Of a DNA stretch of 64,000 bases, positions 1 to 9,380 are shown in pieces. The position numbers and the translations under genes were made by a program. The notes under the pieces are model-generated. The model searched no databases. It saw only the letters and a program-made list of their open reading frames with translations, and had not been told where the DNA came from. Origin of the DNA: Frigoribacterium faeni. GTDB lineage: Bacteria; Actinomycetota; Actinomycetes; Actinomycetales; Microbacteriaceae. The DNA lies in contig NZ_JAAOYW010000001.1 of the NCBI RefSeq assembly GCF_011761235.1, forward strand, positions 744,781 through 808,780. The letters are read 5' to 3'. The first letter of the stretch is position 1. The number at the start of each line of letters is the position of its first letter.

Positions 1-581
1 ACGTCCTCCACCCGGGCACGCTCCGCGACCACGTCGAGGCGCTCGACGAACAGCCCACGGCCGTGCTCGCCTCCTCCCCCCGGTCGCTGATCGACGCGTC
101 GAGCGCGACCGTCCTGCGCCGTCGAGGCCGCGACTGGGGCCGTCGGCTCGTCCCCGGCACGGAGGCGGTCCGCGCCACCGTGCGCGCGGGCACCAACGTC
201 TTCGGCGAGCCGTTCTGCGTGACCTTCCGACGCTCGGCGCTCCTCGAGGCCGGGGGCTGGTACCCGGCGTTCCCTTACCTGATCGACCAGGCGAGCTACT
301 GCCGCACCCTGCTCCGGGGCGACCTGGTCGCGGTGCCCGGGCTCGCGGGCGGCTTCCGCCTCAGCTCCACGCAGTGGAGCGTGGCCCTCTCGGCCGAGCA
401 GTCCCGCCAGGCACGCGGCTACCACGCCGAGCTGCACCGCGAGCACCCCGACGTCGTCCGCACGGCCGACCGCCGCCTCGGCGACCTGCGGGCCCGTGTC
501 GCCGCGCAGTCCCGACGACTGGTGTACCTCCTCCTCAAGCGCCGGATGCAGGCCGGCGAGCGCGTCGCGGGCCGTCCCTGA
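1..581 (+). CDS. Glycosyltransferase family 2, C-terminal part (cut by window start)
   Basis: The reading frame is open from base 3 to the TGA at 579-581, so the gene begins before the window. The visible part keeps the late GT2 signature: an FCVTFRRSALLEAGGW segment followed by an acidic/aromatic stretch and a basic helical tail. In this superfamily that signature lies after the catalytic core and contacts the acceptor. The nucleotide-binding half and the DxD motif are not in view, so donor and acceptor cannot be judged. The stop overlaps the ATG of the next gene by one base, which makes it the upstream member of a polysaccharide operon. The GT2 call is reasonable; the specific role is unknown. 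Confidence 0.6.
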   Translation, partial: VLHPGTLRDHVEALDEQPTAVLASSPRSLIDASSATVLRRRGRDWGRRLVPGTEAVRATVRAGTNVFGEPFCVTFRRSALLEAGGWYPAFPYLIDQASYCRTLLRGDLVAVPGLAGGFRLSSTQWSVALSAEQSRQARGYHAELHREHPDVVRTADRRLGDLRARVAAQSRRLVYLLLKRRMQAGERVAGRP

Positions 582-2878
582 TGACGGCGAGCCGCGGGGC
601 GGCGGCCTCCGGGCCGGAGCGCGGCGGCCTCCTCGGTCGTGCGGCGGCCCGGTGGGGCACGACCTACCTCGTCTCCGCGCTGCTCGCCGCCGCCGGGGTC
701 GCGTTCGCCATGAAGCTCTGGCGGGCCGACTGGTCCGTGCCGTTCTTCGACCGGAACGACGCGCTGGCCGTGTCGGCGCACTTCAAGACCGTGTCCGAGA
801 CCGGCTGGTACGAGTCGCAGCCGTTGCTCGGAGCCCCCTACGGGCAGCAGTACCACGACTTCCCGACCGCCGACAACCTGCAGTTCATGGCGGCCCGCGT
901 CCTCTCGGCCGTGCTCGGCGACTGGGCGGCCGCCCTCAACATCTGGTACGTGCTCGGGTTCGTCCTCGTCGCGGTCACCGCCACCTTCTTCTTCCTCCGG
1001 ATCGGCATGTCGCGCATCCTCGCGGTCGTGCTCGCCGTCCTGTTCGCCCTCGCCCCTTACCACTTCATCCGCAACGAGAACCACCTGGCCCTGTCGAGCT
1101 ACTTCACGCTGCCCCTGGCGTTCTGGGTGGTGCACCTCATCGCGACGGGCCGCCCGCTGTGGCTGCGGCGCGCCGGGGCGCGGAACCCGGTGCTCGCGGT
1201 CGTGACCGGTCGGGGGGCCGCGGTCGCCGCCTCCTTGGCACTGGTCGTCACGGGAGCCACCTACTACGGGTTCTTCACGGTCGTCTTCGTCGCCCTGGTC
1301 GGCGTCGCGTCGTGGTGGCGCGTGCGCGACCTGCGCCGGCTCGGCGGCGCGGTCGTCGCGGGGCTGGTCGTCGTCGTGACGGCCGTCCTCAACATGCTGC
1401 CCGACCTGCTCTGGTCGTGGCGCAACGGCTCGGACGGCGGCGCCCTCGTGCGCACGCCCGTCGAGACCGAGTACTACTCGCTCAAGCTGACGCAGCTGCT
1501 GCTGCCGATGCCGGGGCACCGGGTGACGTTCCTCGCGAACCTCCGCGACTACTACGACGACTACTTCCCGTACCGGTCCGAGACCCCCGTCCTCGGCGCC
1601 GTGGCGGCGGCCGGGTTCGTGCTGCTCGTCGTGGTCGCCGTGTCGTCGCTGCTCGGACGTCGGCGACCGGTCGCCGGCTCGGCGCCCGCGAACGCGGAGC
1701 GGTTCCGGACCGTCCGCCTCATGGCCGGCCTCGCGCTCGTCGCCTTCCTGTTCGGCACGCTCGGCGGGCTGTCGAGCCTCTTCTCGTTCGTCACGAGCTC
1801 GCTGCGCGGCGCGAACCGGATGTCGATCGTGATCGCCCTCCTCTCCCTGGCGGGCCTCGGGCTCGCGCTCGACGCCGCGGTCGCCCGCGTCGTGACGTGG
1901 CGACCGCACCTGCGCCTCGCGCCGGCCACCGCGACCCTCGCCGTGGGGGCGGTGCTGCTCGTCGGCGGCACCTGGGACCAGACCAGCGCCGAGGCCGTCC
2001 CCGACTACGCCGAGCTCGACGCGAGCTGGGCCGCGCGCCAGGCCTTCTTCTCGCAGGTGCAGACCGAGGTCGGCGACGGCGCCCAGGTGCTCCAGCTGCC
2101 GTACTCGGACTTCCCGGAGGCGAGCGCGTCGACCGGCCACGACTTCGAGACGGGCCTCGACTACGCCGAGCTGCTCGTCCCCTACCTGCACACGACGACC
2201 GTCCGGTGGTCGGGCGGCGGCATCAAGGGCCGCACGGCGGCCGAGTGGCCGGCCGCGGTGCAGGACTACGACCCGGCCTCCGTCGCCGACCAGCTCGCCG
2301 TCGTCGGCTTCGACGGGGTCCTCGTCGACCGCGACGGGCTCTCCGACCGGGGCGCCGAGCTCGAGTCCGGCCTCGACGGCGCGCTCGGCGCGCCCGCGCT
2401 CACCTCGACCGACGGCCGGTGGGTGCTCTACACGGTGCCCCGCGCCCTCCGCGACGCCGCGACCGACCTGCCCGCGGCCGAGCTCGACGACCTCCGCGAG
2501 GCCGTCGAGCAGCCCCTCGTGGCGACGCCGGGCAGCACCGACCCGACCGTCGGCGGCGACAACACGATCAACAGCGTCGACGTGCAGAACGACCGCGACG
2601 TGTCGATCCCGGGCACCCTCCGGGTCGAGCTGACGACCCAGGTCGGGGTCGACGCCGTCGTCGTCACCACGCCCGACGGCGCCCGGACGGTCGTGCCCGT
2701 GTCCGGGCCGGACACCGTCGTCGAGCTGCCCGCGGACTTCGCCCCCGGCACGACCCACGTCATCCTGGCCGGCTCGGTCGACGGAGGCGCGACCACGATG
2801 GCCACGTCGCTGGCCATCGGCATCGAGCACGCCGCCGTCCTGCAGGACGACGTCGCGAGATTGGACCTCACACCGTGA
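581..2878 (+). CDS. Large multi-spanning membrane protein, GT-C glycosyltransferase-like
   Basis: The protein has 765 residues. A short cytoplasmic N-terminus precedes a first membrane helix at about residue 25 and roughly ten more helices up to about residue 465. A soluble C-terminal domain of about 300 residues follows. An extracytoplasmic loop after helix 1 carries the acidic/aromatic segment PFFDRNDAL, the position where GT-C enzymes hold their catalytic carboxylates. This architecture fits lipid-phosphate-sugar-dependent transferases acting outside the membrane; that is inference from topology. ATG 581 overlaps the preceding stop (TGATG), and the stop at 2876-2878 lies inside the GTGA start of the next gene, so the two are probably translated together. 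The donor is unknown. Confidence 0.6.
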   Translation: MTASRGAAASGPERGGLLGRAAARWGTTYLVSALLAAAGVAFAMKLWRADWSVPFFDRNDALAVSAHFKTVSETGWYESQPLLGAPYGQQYHDFPTADNLQFMAARVLSAVLGDWAAALNIWYVLGFVLVAVTATFFFLRIGMSRILAVVLAVLFALAPYHFIRNENHLALSSYFTLPLAFWVVHLIATGRPLWLRRAGARNPVLAVVTGRGAAVAASLALVVTGATYYGFFTVVFVALVGVASWWRVRDLRRLGGAVVAGLVVVVTAVLNMLPDLLWSWRNGSDGGALVRTPVETEYYSLKLTQLLLPMPGHRVTFLANLRDYYDDYFPYRSETPVLGAVAAAGFVLLVVVAVSSLLGRRRPVAGSAPANAERFRTVRLMAGLALVAFLFGTLGGLSSLFSFVTSSLRGANRMSIVIALLSLAGLGLALDAAVARVVTWRPHLRLAPATATLAVGAVLLVGGTWDQTSAEAVPDYAELDASWAARQAFFSQVQTEVGDGAQVLQLPYSDFPEASASTGHDFETGLDYAELLVPYLHTTTVRWSGGGIKGRTAAEWPAAVQDYDPASVADQLAVVGFDGVLVDRDGLSDRGAELESGLDGALGAPALTSTDGRWVLYTVPRALRDAATDLPAAELDDLREAVEQPLVATPGSTDPTVGGDNTINSVDVQNDRDVSIPGTLRVELTTQVGVDAVVVTTPDGARTVVPVSGPDTVVELPADFAPGTTHVILAGSVDGGATTMATSLAIGIEHAAVLQDDVARLDLTP

Positions 2879-4764
2879 CGAGCGCCACGACCTCCCCGCC
2901 CACGCAGGGCCCTCGCGACACGGCCGCCCGGCCGCCGGCGAGGTCGCGGGCGACCGAGATCGCGGCCCGACGGCCGGTCCGTGCCGGGCTGGCCGCCCTG
3001 GTCGCGGTCGTCGCCGCGATCGCCCACCTGTGGCTGCAGGCAGGGGCCCTGCTCACCCGTCCCGACTTCGCGTGGAGCTCGTTCCGCGACTACTTCCCCT
3101 ACGACCAGCTGTCGTACATGTCGATGGTCGTGAACACGGCCGAGGGCAAGTCGGACGCCTTCGAGCCCTTCACCGAGACGGGCGTGAACAACTACCCCCA
3201 CCTCTGGTACGTCGTGCTGGGACACGTCTCGCGCCTCACCGGCCTCGATCCCCTCCAGGCATGGGCCATCTGCGGCATCGGGGTGCAGCTGGTCTTCGTG
3301 GCCGTGCTGGCCCTCGCGATCGTGGTGCTGTCCGGTCGGCTCTGGGCGGGCCTGCTCGCGCCCCTGCCCTTCCTCGTGGGCACGTTCTCGTCGTTCTCCG
3401 GCTCGCCCGACGGCTGGTTCCAGCGCCTCGACGCGCACGCGGTGCTCTGGGGCGCCTTCGGCACCCTCTTCACGATCAACGGCGAGACGGCGTCGCTCTG
3501 CCTGGGCGGCACCGCCCTGCTCGTGCTGCTCGTCACCTGGACCCGCGTCCGGACCCCGTGGGTCCGGACGGTCCTGACGGTCGTCGCGGCCGCGATGATC
3601 GGCCTGATGGCCAACATCCAGACGTACTCGTTCCTCGTCACGATCTACCTGGTGGCGTTCGTGGTCGCCGCGTACTGGCTCGTCGTGGTCGGCCGACGGT
3701 GGCTGTGGCTCGTCTCGGGCGCCGGCGTCCTCGCGGTCTTCGTGTTCGGGCCCGGCATCGCCGACTCCGCCGGCCCCCTCGTGACGCTGATGTTCGGGCT
3801 CGTGCCCGCGCTCCCCGGGCTCGTCGTCGCCCTCGTCCGCAGCCGCGGCCTCCTCGCGGTGTACGGCGTCGTCGCCCTGGCCGCGGCCGCCCCCCAGCTG
3901 ACCGCGACGCTGGGCGGGGTCGCCTCGGGCGACCCGTTCCTCACCTACCGGGTCGAGTCGAGCGCGAACCTCGGCGTCGACTGGCGCGGCGTCGTGGCCG
4001 CCGCCGCGCTGTGGCTGCCGCTGCTCGGCATCGCGGCGGCCGGCGTCGCCCGGCGCCGCCCCCTCTGGGTCGCCTACCCCGTCGGCGTGCTCGTGGCCTG
4101 GTTCCTCGCCGCGTCCAACGACATCTGGGGCGCCAACCAGGAGCCCTACCGCTTCTGGCTCGACACGTTCGTGCTCGTCTGCATGACCGTCCTCCCCGTC
4201 GGCGCGATCGTGCTGCGCGACCTCCTCGCGGACGGCCCCGCGCTCGCGCCGCTCGCGCGGCGCGCCGTGGGCGCCGTGGTGACCGTGGCGGTCGGGCTCG
4301 CCGCCCTGTCGGCGGTCGACTTCGTCCGCTTCACGCAGGACGACGACTACCACCGGCTGATCGACTACAACACGACCCGCGACCAGGCGATGACGGCCGC
4401 GACGAGGTCGATCGAGGACACGCCCGGCGGCTCCGGCGACGCCACGGGCCTGCTGGTGGGCGACCCGTGCACCGAGCCGATGCAGCTCAAGATCGCCGCG
4501 GGCGTCCCCGTCGTCAACTACAACCTCGGCATGGCCTGGCCCGAGGACCGCGCGGCGATCGACCAGGTCTCGGCCGACCGGACGGCCGGCGTGCTCGACC
4601 TCGGACACCTGCGCCAGGCGAACGTCCGCTGGGTGCTCACCGACAGCGCGTGCACGGTCAACTGGGAGTCGGCGTACGGCGACCAGCTCGAGCGCGTCGA
4701 CGCGGCCGGCTTCGAGCTGCCGGGCATCACCGGCACGATGACGTTGTGGCGGGTCCCCTCGTGA
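2875..4764 (+). CDS. Multi-spanning membrane protein, GT-C-like
   Basis: The 629-residue protein starts at GTG 2875, which overlaps the upstream stop as GTGA. After an Arg/Pro-rich N-terminus of about 35 residues, a first helix is followed by a periplasmic loop with FRDYFPYDQLSYM, then about eleven further helices and a soluble tail containing two Cys residues (near GDPCTEP and DSACTVN). The arrangement resembles the preceding protein and other actinobacterial GT-C-type polymer or lipid-linked sugar transferases. No specific family is recognised with certainty. Its place inside a glycosyltransferase operon supports a role in building or transferring a surface glycan at the membrane. Confidence 0.6.
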   Translation: MTSATTSPPTQGPRDTAARPPARSRATEIAARRPVRAGLAALVAVVAAIAHLWLQAGALLTRPDFAWSSFRDYFPYDQLSYMSMVVNTAEGKSDAFEPFTETGVNNYPHLWYVVLGHVSRLTGLDPLQAWAICGIGVQLVFVAVLALAIVVLSGRLWAGLLAPLPFLVGTFSSFSGSPDGWFQRLDAHAVLWGAFGTLFTINGETASLCLGGTALLVLLVTWTRVRTPWVRTVLTVVAAAMIGLMANIQTYSFLVTIYLVAFVVAAYWLVVVGRRWLWLVSGAGVLAVFVFGPGIADSAGPLVTLMFGLVPALPGLVVALVRSRGLLAVYGVVALAAAAPQLTATLGGVASGDPFLTYRVESSANLGVDWRGVVAAAALWLPLLGIAAAGVARRRPLWVAYPVGVLVAWFLAASNDIWGANQEPYRFWLDTFVLVCMTVLPVGAIVLRDLLADGPALAPLARRAVGAVVTVAVGLAALSAVDFVRFTQDDDYHRLIDYNTTRDQAMTAATRSIEDTPGGSGDATGLLVGDPCTEPMQLKIAAGVPVVNYNLGMAWPEDRAAIDQVSADRTAGVLDLGHLRQANVRWVLTDSACTVNWESAYGDQLERVDAAGFELPGITGTMTLWRVPS

Positions 4765-4833
4765 GCACCCCGCGGCCCGTGGTCGCCGCCGCCGGGCAGC
4801 CCGGCGAGCCCCGGCCCGGCGAAGCCGCCGTGC

Positions 4834-4850
4834 TAATGTCACATCCCGTG
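4834..4850 (+). promoter_or_regulatory. Possible -10 box before the GtrB-like gene
   Basis: TAATGT at 4834-4839 is followed by 8 nt and a GTG at 4848. This matches the -10 to start spacing of the leaderless genes elsewhere in the window. If used, it would give an internal promoter and leaderless translation from GTG 4848. Confidence 0.4.
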
Positions 4851-5864
4851 TCGAGACCTGCCGAACTCCCCGTCTCGCCCGCGCACGGCATCTCCGTGGT
4901 CGTCCCCGTCTACCAGGGCGAGACCACCCTCCCGGCCCTCGTGGACGAGATCCTGGCCCTCGCTCCCGAGCGGCTGACGCCTGACGGCCACCTGCGCCGC
5001 ATCACCGAGATCCTGCTGGTGCACGACAACGGCCCCGACGCCTCCGACGCCGTCATCCGCGACCTCGAGGCTCGGCACGAGCTCGTCCGGGGCGTCTGGC
5101 TCAGCCGCAACTTCGGCCAGCACGCCGCGACCCTGGCCGGCATGGCCTCGACCGGCGGCGACTGGATCGCGACCATCGACGAGGACGGCCAGCACGACCC
5201 GGCCTACCTCGACTCGATGCTCGACACGGCCATGCGCGAGCAGGCCGCTCTCGTCTACGCGAAGCCGACGAACGCCGCGCCCCACGGCCCGTTCCGCAAC
5301 GCCGCCTCCAAGGGCGCCAAGATCGTCCTCCGCACCGTCATGGGCGGGGGCGACGCGTCGCAGTTCCAGAGCTACCGGCTCGTGCTCGGCGACGTCGGCC
5401 GCAGCGTGTCGGCCTACGCCGGCTCGGGCGTGTACCTCGACGTCGCGATCGGCTGGATCACCCGGCGCATCACGACCAGCCCGGTCGAGCTGCGCGAAGA
5501 AGGCGGCCGTCAGAGCGGCTACTCGCTGCGCAAGCTGCTCTCGCACTTCTGGAAGATGGTCCTCACCTCGGGCACCCGGGGGCTCCGTCTGGTCAGCGTG
5601 CTCGGCATCGCCCTCGCGGCGGTCGGCCTGCTCTTCGCCCTCTACGTCGTCATCTCCGCCGTCGCCGGCACGCAGCTCGCCGCCGGCTGGTCGTCCACCA
5701 TCGTCGTGGTGCTGCTCTCGTCGGGCGCGATCCTGTTCTCCCTCGGGGTGGTCGCCGAGTACGTCGGCGTCGCGGTGAACATGGCGATGGGCCGCCCCTC
5801 CTACCTCATCGTCAGCGACCCGGGGCGCGGCCCGCTCGGCCGCCGTCGCCCGCACGACTCCTGA
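4848..5864 (+). CDS. GtrB/DPM1-like polyprenyl-phosphate glycosyltransferase
   Basis: A GT2 domain (about residues 13-230) starts with ISVVVPVYQGE, has the DEDGQHDP acidic motif near residue 110 and the NFGQHAATLAGM segment typical of the GtrB/DPM1 group. Two C-terminal membrane helices lie at about residues 250-310. Such enzymes move a hexose from a nucleotide sugar onto polyprenyl phosphate, giving donors for GT-C enzymes like the two encoded just upstream. Three in-frame starts are possible: GTG 4761 (coupled as GTGA to the previous stop), ATG 4836 and GTG 4848. I chose 4848 because it directly precedes the conserved core and follows a -10-like box. The transferred sugar is unknown. Confidence 0.75.
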   Translation: MSRPAELPVSPAHGISVVVPVYQGETTLPALVDEILALAPERLTPDGHLRRITEILLVHDNGPDASDAVIRDLEARHELVRGVWLSRNFGQHAATLAGMASTGGDWIATIDEDGQHDPAYLDSMLDTAMREQAALVYAKPTNAAPHGPFRNAASKGAKIVLRTVMGGGDASQFQSYRLVLGDVGRSVSAYAGSGVYLDVAIGWITRRITTSPVELREEGGRQSGYSLRKLLSHFWKMVLTSGTRGLRLVSVLGIALAAVGLLFALYVVISAVAGTQLAAGWSSTIVVVLLSSGAILFSLGVVAEYVGVAVNMAMGRPSYLIVSDPGRGPLGRRRPHDS

Positions 5865-5865
5865 C

Positions 5866-6813
5866 GTGGTCGTGACGGGGCAGCGTCGCCACCTGGTCGT
5901 CGGAGCGGGCGGTCTGCTCGGGGGCGCCGTCTCGGCCGCGCTCGAGGCCGACGGCCGACTCGTGACGCGGGCCCGCGTGCCCTGGCGCGACCCGGGCGCC
6001 TCGGTCAGCGTGCTGTCCTCCCTCGTCCGCGACCTGATGATCGACGGAGCCCCGTGGTCGCTCGTCTGGACGGCGGGCGCCGGGGTCGTCGCGAGCGGCG
6101 CCGACGCCCTCGCCGAGGAGCGGTCGGTGATCGCCCGCGTGCTGGCCGAGGTGGCCGCAGCCGTCGCGGTCGACCCGGCCCGCGCCTCCCGCGGCTCGGT
6201 CTTCGTCGCGTCGTCCGCCGGCGGCACCTTCGCCGGCTCGAGCGGCGCCCCGTTCGACGAGACGACCGAGGCCCGCCCCTTGGCGCCCTACGGGTGGAGC
6301 AAGCTCCGCATCGAGGAGCTGTTCCGCGAGTGGTCGGCGAAGACGGGGGTGCCGGTCGTGATCGGCCGCTACAGCAACCTGTACGGCCCCGGGCAAGACC
6401 TGAGCAAGGCGCAGGGGCTGGTCTCCCAGCTCTGCCTCGCCCACCTCGAGGGGCGGCCGTCGTCGATCTACGTGCCCATCGACACCATCCGCGACTACCT
6501 CTACGTCGACGACGCCGCGGCGATGACCGTCGCCGCGGTCGACCGTGCCGCCGCCCTGCCCCCTGCCACCGTGGCGCTCAAGATCCTCGCCTCGCAGCAG
6601 GGCGTCACCATCGGCTCGCTCATCAGCGAGCTGCAGCGGATCGCCAAGAGGAAGCCCCGCATCGTGATGGGCAGCCACTTCACCGCCTCCGTCCAGGCCC
6701 CCGACCTGCGGTTCCGGTCGGTGGTCTGGCCCGACATCGACCGCCGCATGCTCACGCCCCTGCCGTCCGGCATCCACCGGACCCTCCTCGCGCTCCAGGA
6801 GGGCCGCCGATGA
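5866..6813 (+). CDS. NAD-dependent epimerase/dehydratase (extended SDR)
   Basis: The 315-residue protein carries a Rossmann NAD(P)-binding motif GAGGLLG near residue 14, the serine strand VASSAGG near residue 115, and the catalytic YGWSK (YxxxK) near residue 141. These mark an extended short-chain dehydrogenase acting on nucleotide sugars. It begins one base after the stop of the GtrB-like gene and overlaps the next glycosyltransferase start (ATGA at 6810-6813). A GTG at 5872 is an alternative start. It probably makes or modifies a sugar for this operon, perhaps as epimerase or reductase. Substrate cannot be read from the sequence. Confidence 0.72.
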   Translation: MVVTGQRRHLVVGAGGLLGGAVSAALEADGRLVTRARVPWRDPGASVSVLSSLVRDLMIDGAPWSLVWTAGAGVVASGADALAEERSVIARVLAEVAAAVAVDPARASRGSVFVASSAGGTFAGSSGAPFDETTEARPLAPYGWSKLRIEELFREWSAKTGVPVVIGRYSNLYGPGQDLSKAQGLVSQLCLAHLEGRPSSIYVPIDTIRDYLYVDDAAAMTVAAVDRAAALPPATVALKILASQQGVTIGSLISELQRIAKRKPRIVMGSHFTASVQAPDLRFRSVVWPDIDRRMLTPLPSGIHRTLLALQEGRR

Positions 6814-7901
6814 CCGCTCCCCGCATCTCCGTGATCGTCCTCGCCTGGAAGCTCGTCGACGAGCTCCGGGCGTGCCTCGCCGCGCTCGAGGCCCAGGTCG
6901 ACGCCCCCGACTTCGAGGTGGTCGTGGTCGAGAACGGCGCCCTCCCTGCGGTGCGCCGGGCGCTCGACGCCGTCGACCACGTCGTCCGGGTCGACCTCCC
7001 CGAGAACGCGGGCTTCGGCGGCGGCTGCGACGCCGGCGCCGCCGCCGCGTCCGGCTCGGCCCTGGTGTTCCTCAACGACGACGCCCTGCCCCGCCCCACC
7101 TGGCTCGCCGCCCTCGCCGCGCGTGCCGACCGGCCCGACTCCCCCGTCGCGGTGGGCAGCCTCCTCGTCGACCAGGACGACGTCGTGCAGGAGAGCGGCA
7201 GCCGCCTCCGGTCCGACGCCGGCACGGTCCAGCTCGGCTCGGGCACCGCGCACTCCGACGCGGGCCGCGACGGCCTCCTCGCGTCCCGGCCCGTCGACTA
7301 CTGCTCGGCGGCCGCTCTCTGGGTCGACGCGGCGGCCTTCGACGCCGTCGGCGGCTTCGACGAGCTCTTCACCCCCGCCTACTACGAGGACGTCGACCTG
7401 CAGTTGCGGCTGCGGCTCGCCGGCGGGCTCGTCGTCGTCGAGCCGGCCGCCGTCGTGCGACACGAGTCGGGGACGTCCACCGACGACGTGCCCGACTACC
7501 GTGCGTTCCTGGGACAGCGGAACGGCCGGCGCTTCGCTGCTCGGTGGTCGGCCACCCTCGCGACCGCTCCCCCGGCCGACGCGCCCCTCGCGCAGCTCTG
7601 CACCGTCACGGCCCCCGCCCCGGTCGTGCTCGACGACGGCGGGCTCGACGCCCCGCACCCGGCCGTCGCGGCCGAGTACGTCGCGTCGCTGCTCGAGAGG
7701 GCGACGAGGGCCGAGGAGGCGGAGGAGACCCTCGCACACCGCTTCGCCGACCTGCAGCACACCCACCACGAGTCGCAGCAGGCCACGCACGCGCTGAAGC
7801 TGCGCTTCGACGAGCTGCAGCTGCGGGTCGACGAACTGGAGTCCGCGACGCTCGCGGACCAGGTCCGCGCGCGCGTGTCAGCTCGTCTCGGCCGTCGCTG
7901 A
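6810..7901 (+). CDS. Glycosyltransferase family 2 with C-terminal coiled coil
   Basis: The protein has 363 residues. The GT2 fold starts with ISVIVLAW and has NAGFGGGCD near residue 65, the metal-binding LNDDALPRP near residue 88 and YYEDVDLQLRLRLAG near residue 191, the usual set in WbbL-type transferases. Residues of about 290-350 form a charged heptad-like segment rich in Glu, Leu and His, a likely coiled coil for partner contact. The ATG overlaps the SDR stop. Its 3' end overlaps by 24 bp the 3' end of the convergent glycosyltransferase on the other strand, so no terminator fits between them. Acceptor and donor are unknown. Confidence 0.78.
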   Translation: MTAPRISVIVLAWKLVDELRACLAALEAQVDAPDFEVVVVENGALPAVRRALDAVDHVVRVDLPENAGFGGGCDAGAAAASGSALVFLNDDALPRPTWLAALAARADRPDSPVAVGSLLVDQDDVVQESGSRLRSDAGTVQLGSGTAHSDAGRDGLLASRPVDYCSAAALWVDAAAFDAVGGFDELFTPAYYEDVDLQLRLRLAGGLVVVEPAAVVRHESGTSTDDVPDYRAFLGQRNGRRFAARWSATLATAPPADAPLAQLCTVTAPAPVVLDDGGLDAPHPAVAAEYVASLLERATRAEEAEETLAHRFADLQHTHHESQQATHALKLRFDELQLRVDELESATLADQVRARVSARLGRR

Positions 7902-9380
7902 CCCCGACGCGGCAGCCTCGCTCGTGCCCGTGTCCGGGCCGACGACGAGCTGCCACAGCTGAGCCGCGTAGTCGTCCCAGCTGGGGCGCGGCAGCGAGTC
8001 GCTGAGGGCGACGAGCTCGGCGTGCAGCTCGTCGTCGGTGAGGAGCCGCTCGAGCGCGTCGGACATCGCCGTCGGGTCGTGCGGGTCGACGACGAGGGCG
8101 CCGTGGCCCTCGCCGAGCTCGCGCATGCTGCCGAAGTCGCTCGTGATGACCGGCACCGAGCTGACGAGCGACTCGACGACGGGCAGGCCGAAGCCCTCGT
8201 TGACGCTGCAGAAGACCGTGCAGCGCGCGGATCGGTAGAGGCTCCACACGACGTCGTCGTCCACGCCCGAGAGCATGGTCACGGCACGCCCCTTGCGGCG
8301 CAGGGTGGCGACCATCGCCTGGAACTCGCCGTCGCCCCAGGCGTTGCCGCCGACGAGGACGAGGGAGAACTCGTGCCCCCGTCGCCAGTTCAGCTCGGCC
8401 GCGACCAGCAGGTTCAGGTGGTTCTTGCGGGGCTCGTGGCTGCCGACGGACAGCACGACGGGCGTGTCCGCCAGGCCCAGCTGTGCGCGCACGCGGGCGA
8501 CGGTCGCGTCGTCGACGCTGCCCACCTGGCTCGGCAGGCCGACGGTCTCGATCCGCGGCGGCGTGAGGCCGGCGCCGGGCAGCATGGCCGCCCACCCGCT
8601 GTACTCGGTGAAGGCCGCGCTCGAGATCGGCGCGACGACGTCGGTCAGCGACAGCATCGCGAGGTACTCCGAGAACGCGCCCGGCATGCCCGGTCCGCTC
8701 GTCTCGGAGGTCGTCACCGGGATGCAGTCGAAGCCGATGGCGGCCGAGCGTCGCGTCCCGAAGCGGACCACCGAGCGCAGGGACGCCGTCCGGGCCGCGG
8801 CGACGGTGATCTCGGGCAGCACGAAGGTCGCGTCGAAGGGGATGAGGGCGGCCCCCGGCGGGACGGGGGCGACCGCGCCGGCGTCGGCGAGCAGCACGCG
8901 TCCCGTCTCGTCGTCGGTGAGGCCGTGCAGCGTCCGGCCCGACGGGTCCCAGGCGGCGAGGGTCACCTCGGCGTCCCGGGTCCAGCGCGTGACCGTCTCG
9001 CGGGCGACGCGCTGGATGCCCGTCGTGAAGCGGCTGCGGCTGGTGTCCGTCACGTCGACGACGACGCCGCCCACGATCGCCAGGGGGCGGGCACGTCGGG
9101 GCAGCGAGCGCGCGAGCCGCGCGTACTCGGCGGTCAGGGGCGTCACGAGGCCGTCGATCCGCCACTGCCGGGTGAACTCGACGACCGAGGACGCGAGGGG
9201 CACGCGCCGTTCGAGGACCGAGAGCAGCAGGTACGACAGCCGGTGGCTGGGCTCGCCGAGGTGGCGCGAGAGCGCCTCGACGAGCTGCGCCCCCGAGAGG
9301 GCGTCCCAGTCGAGCGAGGCCGAGGAGGCGGTGCGGGCGGCGAGCCGGAGGCCCTGGTCGTGGACGGGTCGCGTGATCAC
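7878..9380 (-). CDS. Glycosyltransferase family 4 (group 1)
   Basis: The 500-residue protein is a GT-B fold enzyme. Its N-terminal half has the TGIQRVARE segment, and its C-terminal half has GSHEPRKN near residue 313 and the nucleotide-sugar-binding NEGFGLPVVESL near residue 393. About 110 N-terminal residues before the Rossmann half are helical and unassigned. GTG 9380 overlaps the stop of the upstream gene as GTGA, making a three-gene minus-strand operon with the 10906 and 11151 genes. It is a clear paralogue of the 10906 gene, sharing the TGIQRV and SHEPRKN blocks and the same layout. Probable retaining sugar transfer; specificity unknown. Confidence 0.78.
   Translation of the reverse strand: MITRPVHDQGLRLAARTASSASLDWDALSGAQLVEALSRHLGEPSHRLSYLLLSVLERRVPLASSVVEFTRQWRIDGLVTPLTAEYARLARSLPRRARPLAIVGGVVVDVTDTSRSRFTTGIQRVARETVTRWTRDAEVTLAAWDPSGRTLHGLTDDETGRVLLADAGAVAPVPPGAALIPFDATFVLPEITVAAARTASLRSVVRFGTRRSAAIGFDCIPVTTSETSGPGMPGAFSEYLAMLSLTDVVAPISSAAFTEYSGWAAMLPGAGLTPPRIETVGLPSQVGSVDDATVARVRAQLGLADTPVVLSVGSHEPRKNHLNLLVAAELNWRRGHEFSLVLVGGNAWGDGEFQAMVATLRRKGRAVTMLSGVDDDVVWSLYRSARCTVFCSVNEGFGLPVVESLVSSVPVITSDFGSMRELGEGHGALVVDPHDPTAMSDALERLLTDDELHAELVALSDSLPRPSWDDYAAQLWQLVVGPDTGTSEAAASGSATAETS

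Noticed and set aside
419-2830. Long minus-strand ORF (about 800 codons) opposite the first membrane protein gene
   Set aside because: Low-complexity Arg/Gly/Asp translation mirroring the GC-rich opposite strand, no motif; the plus frame has clear membrane helices.
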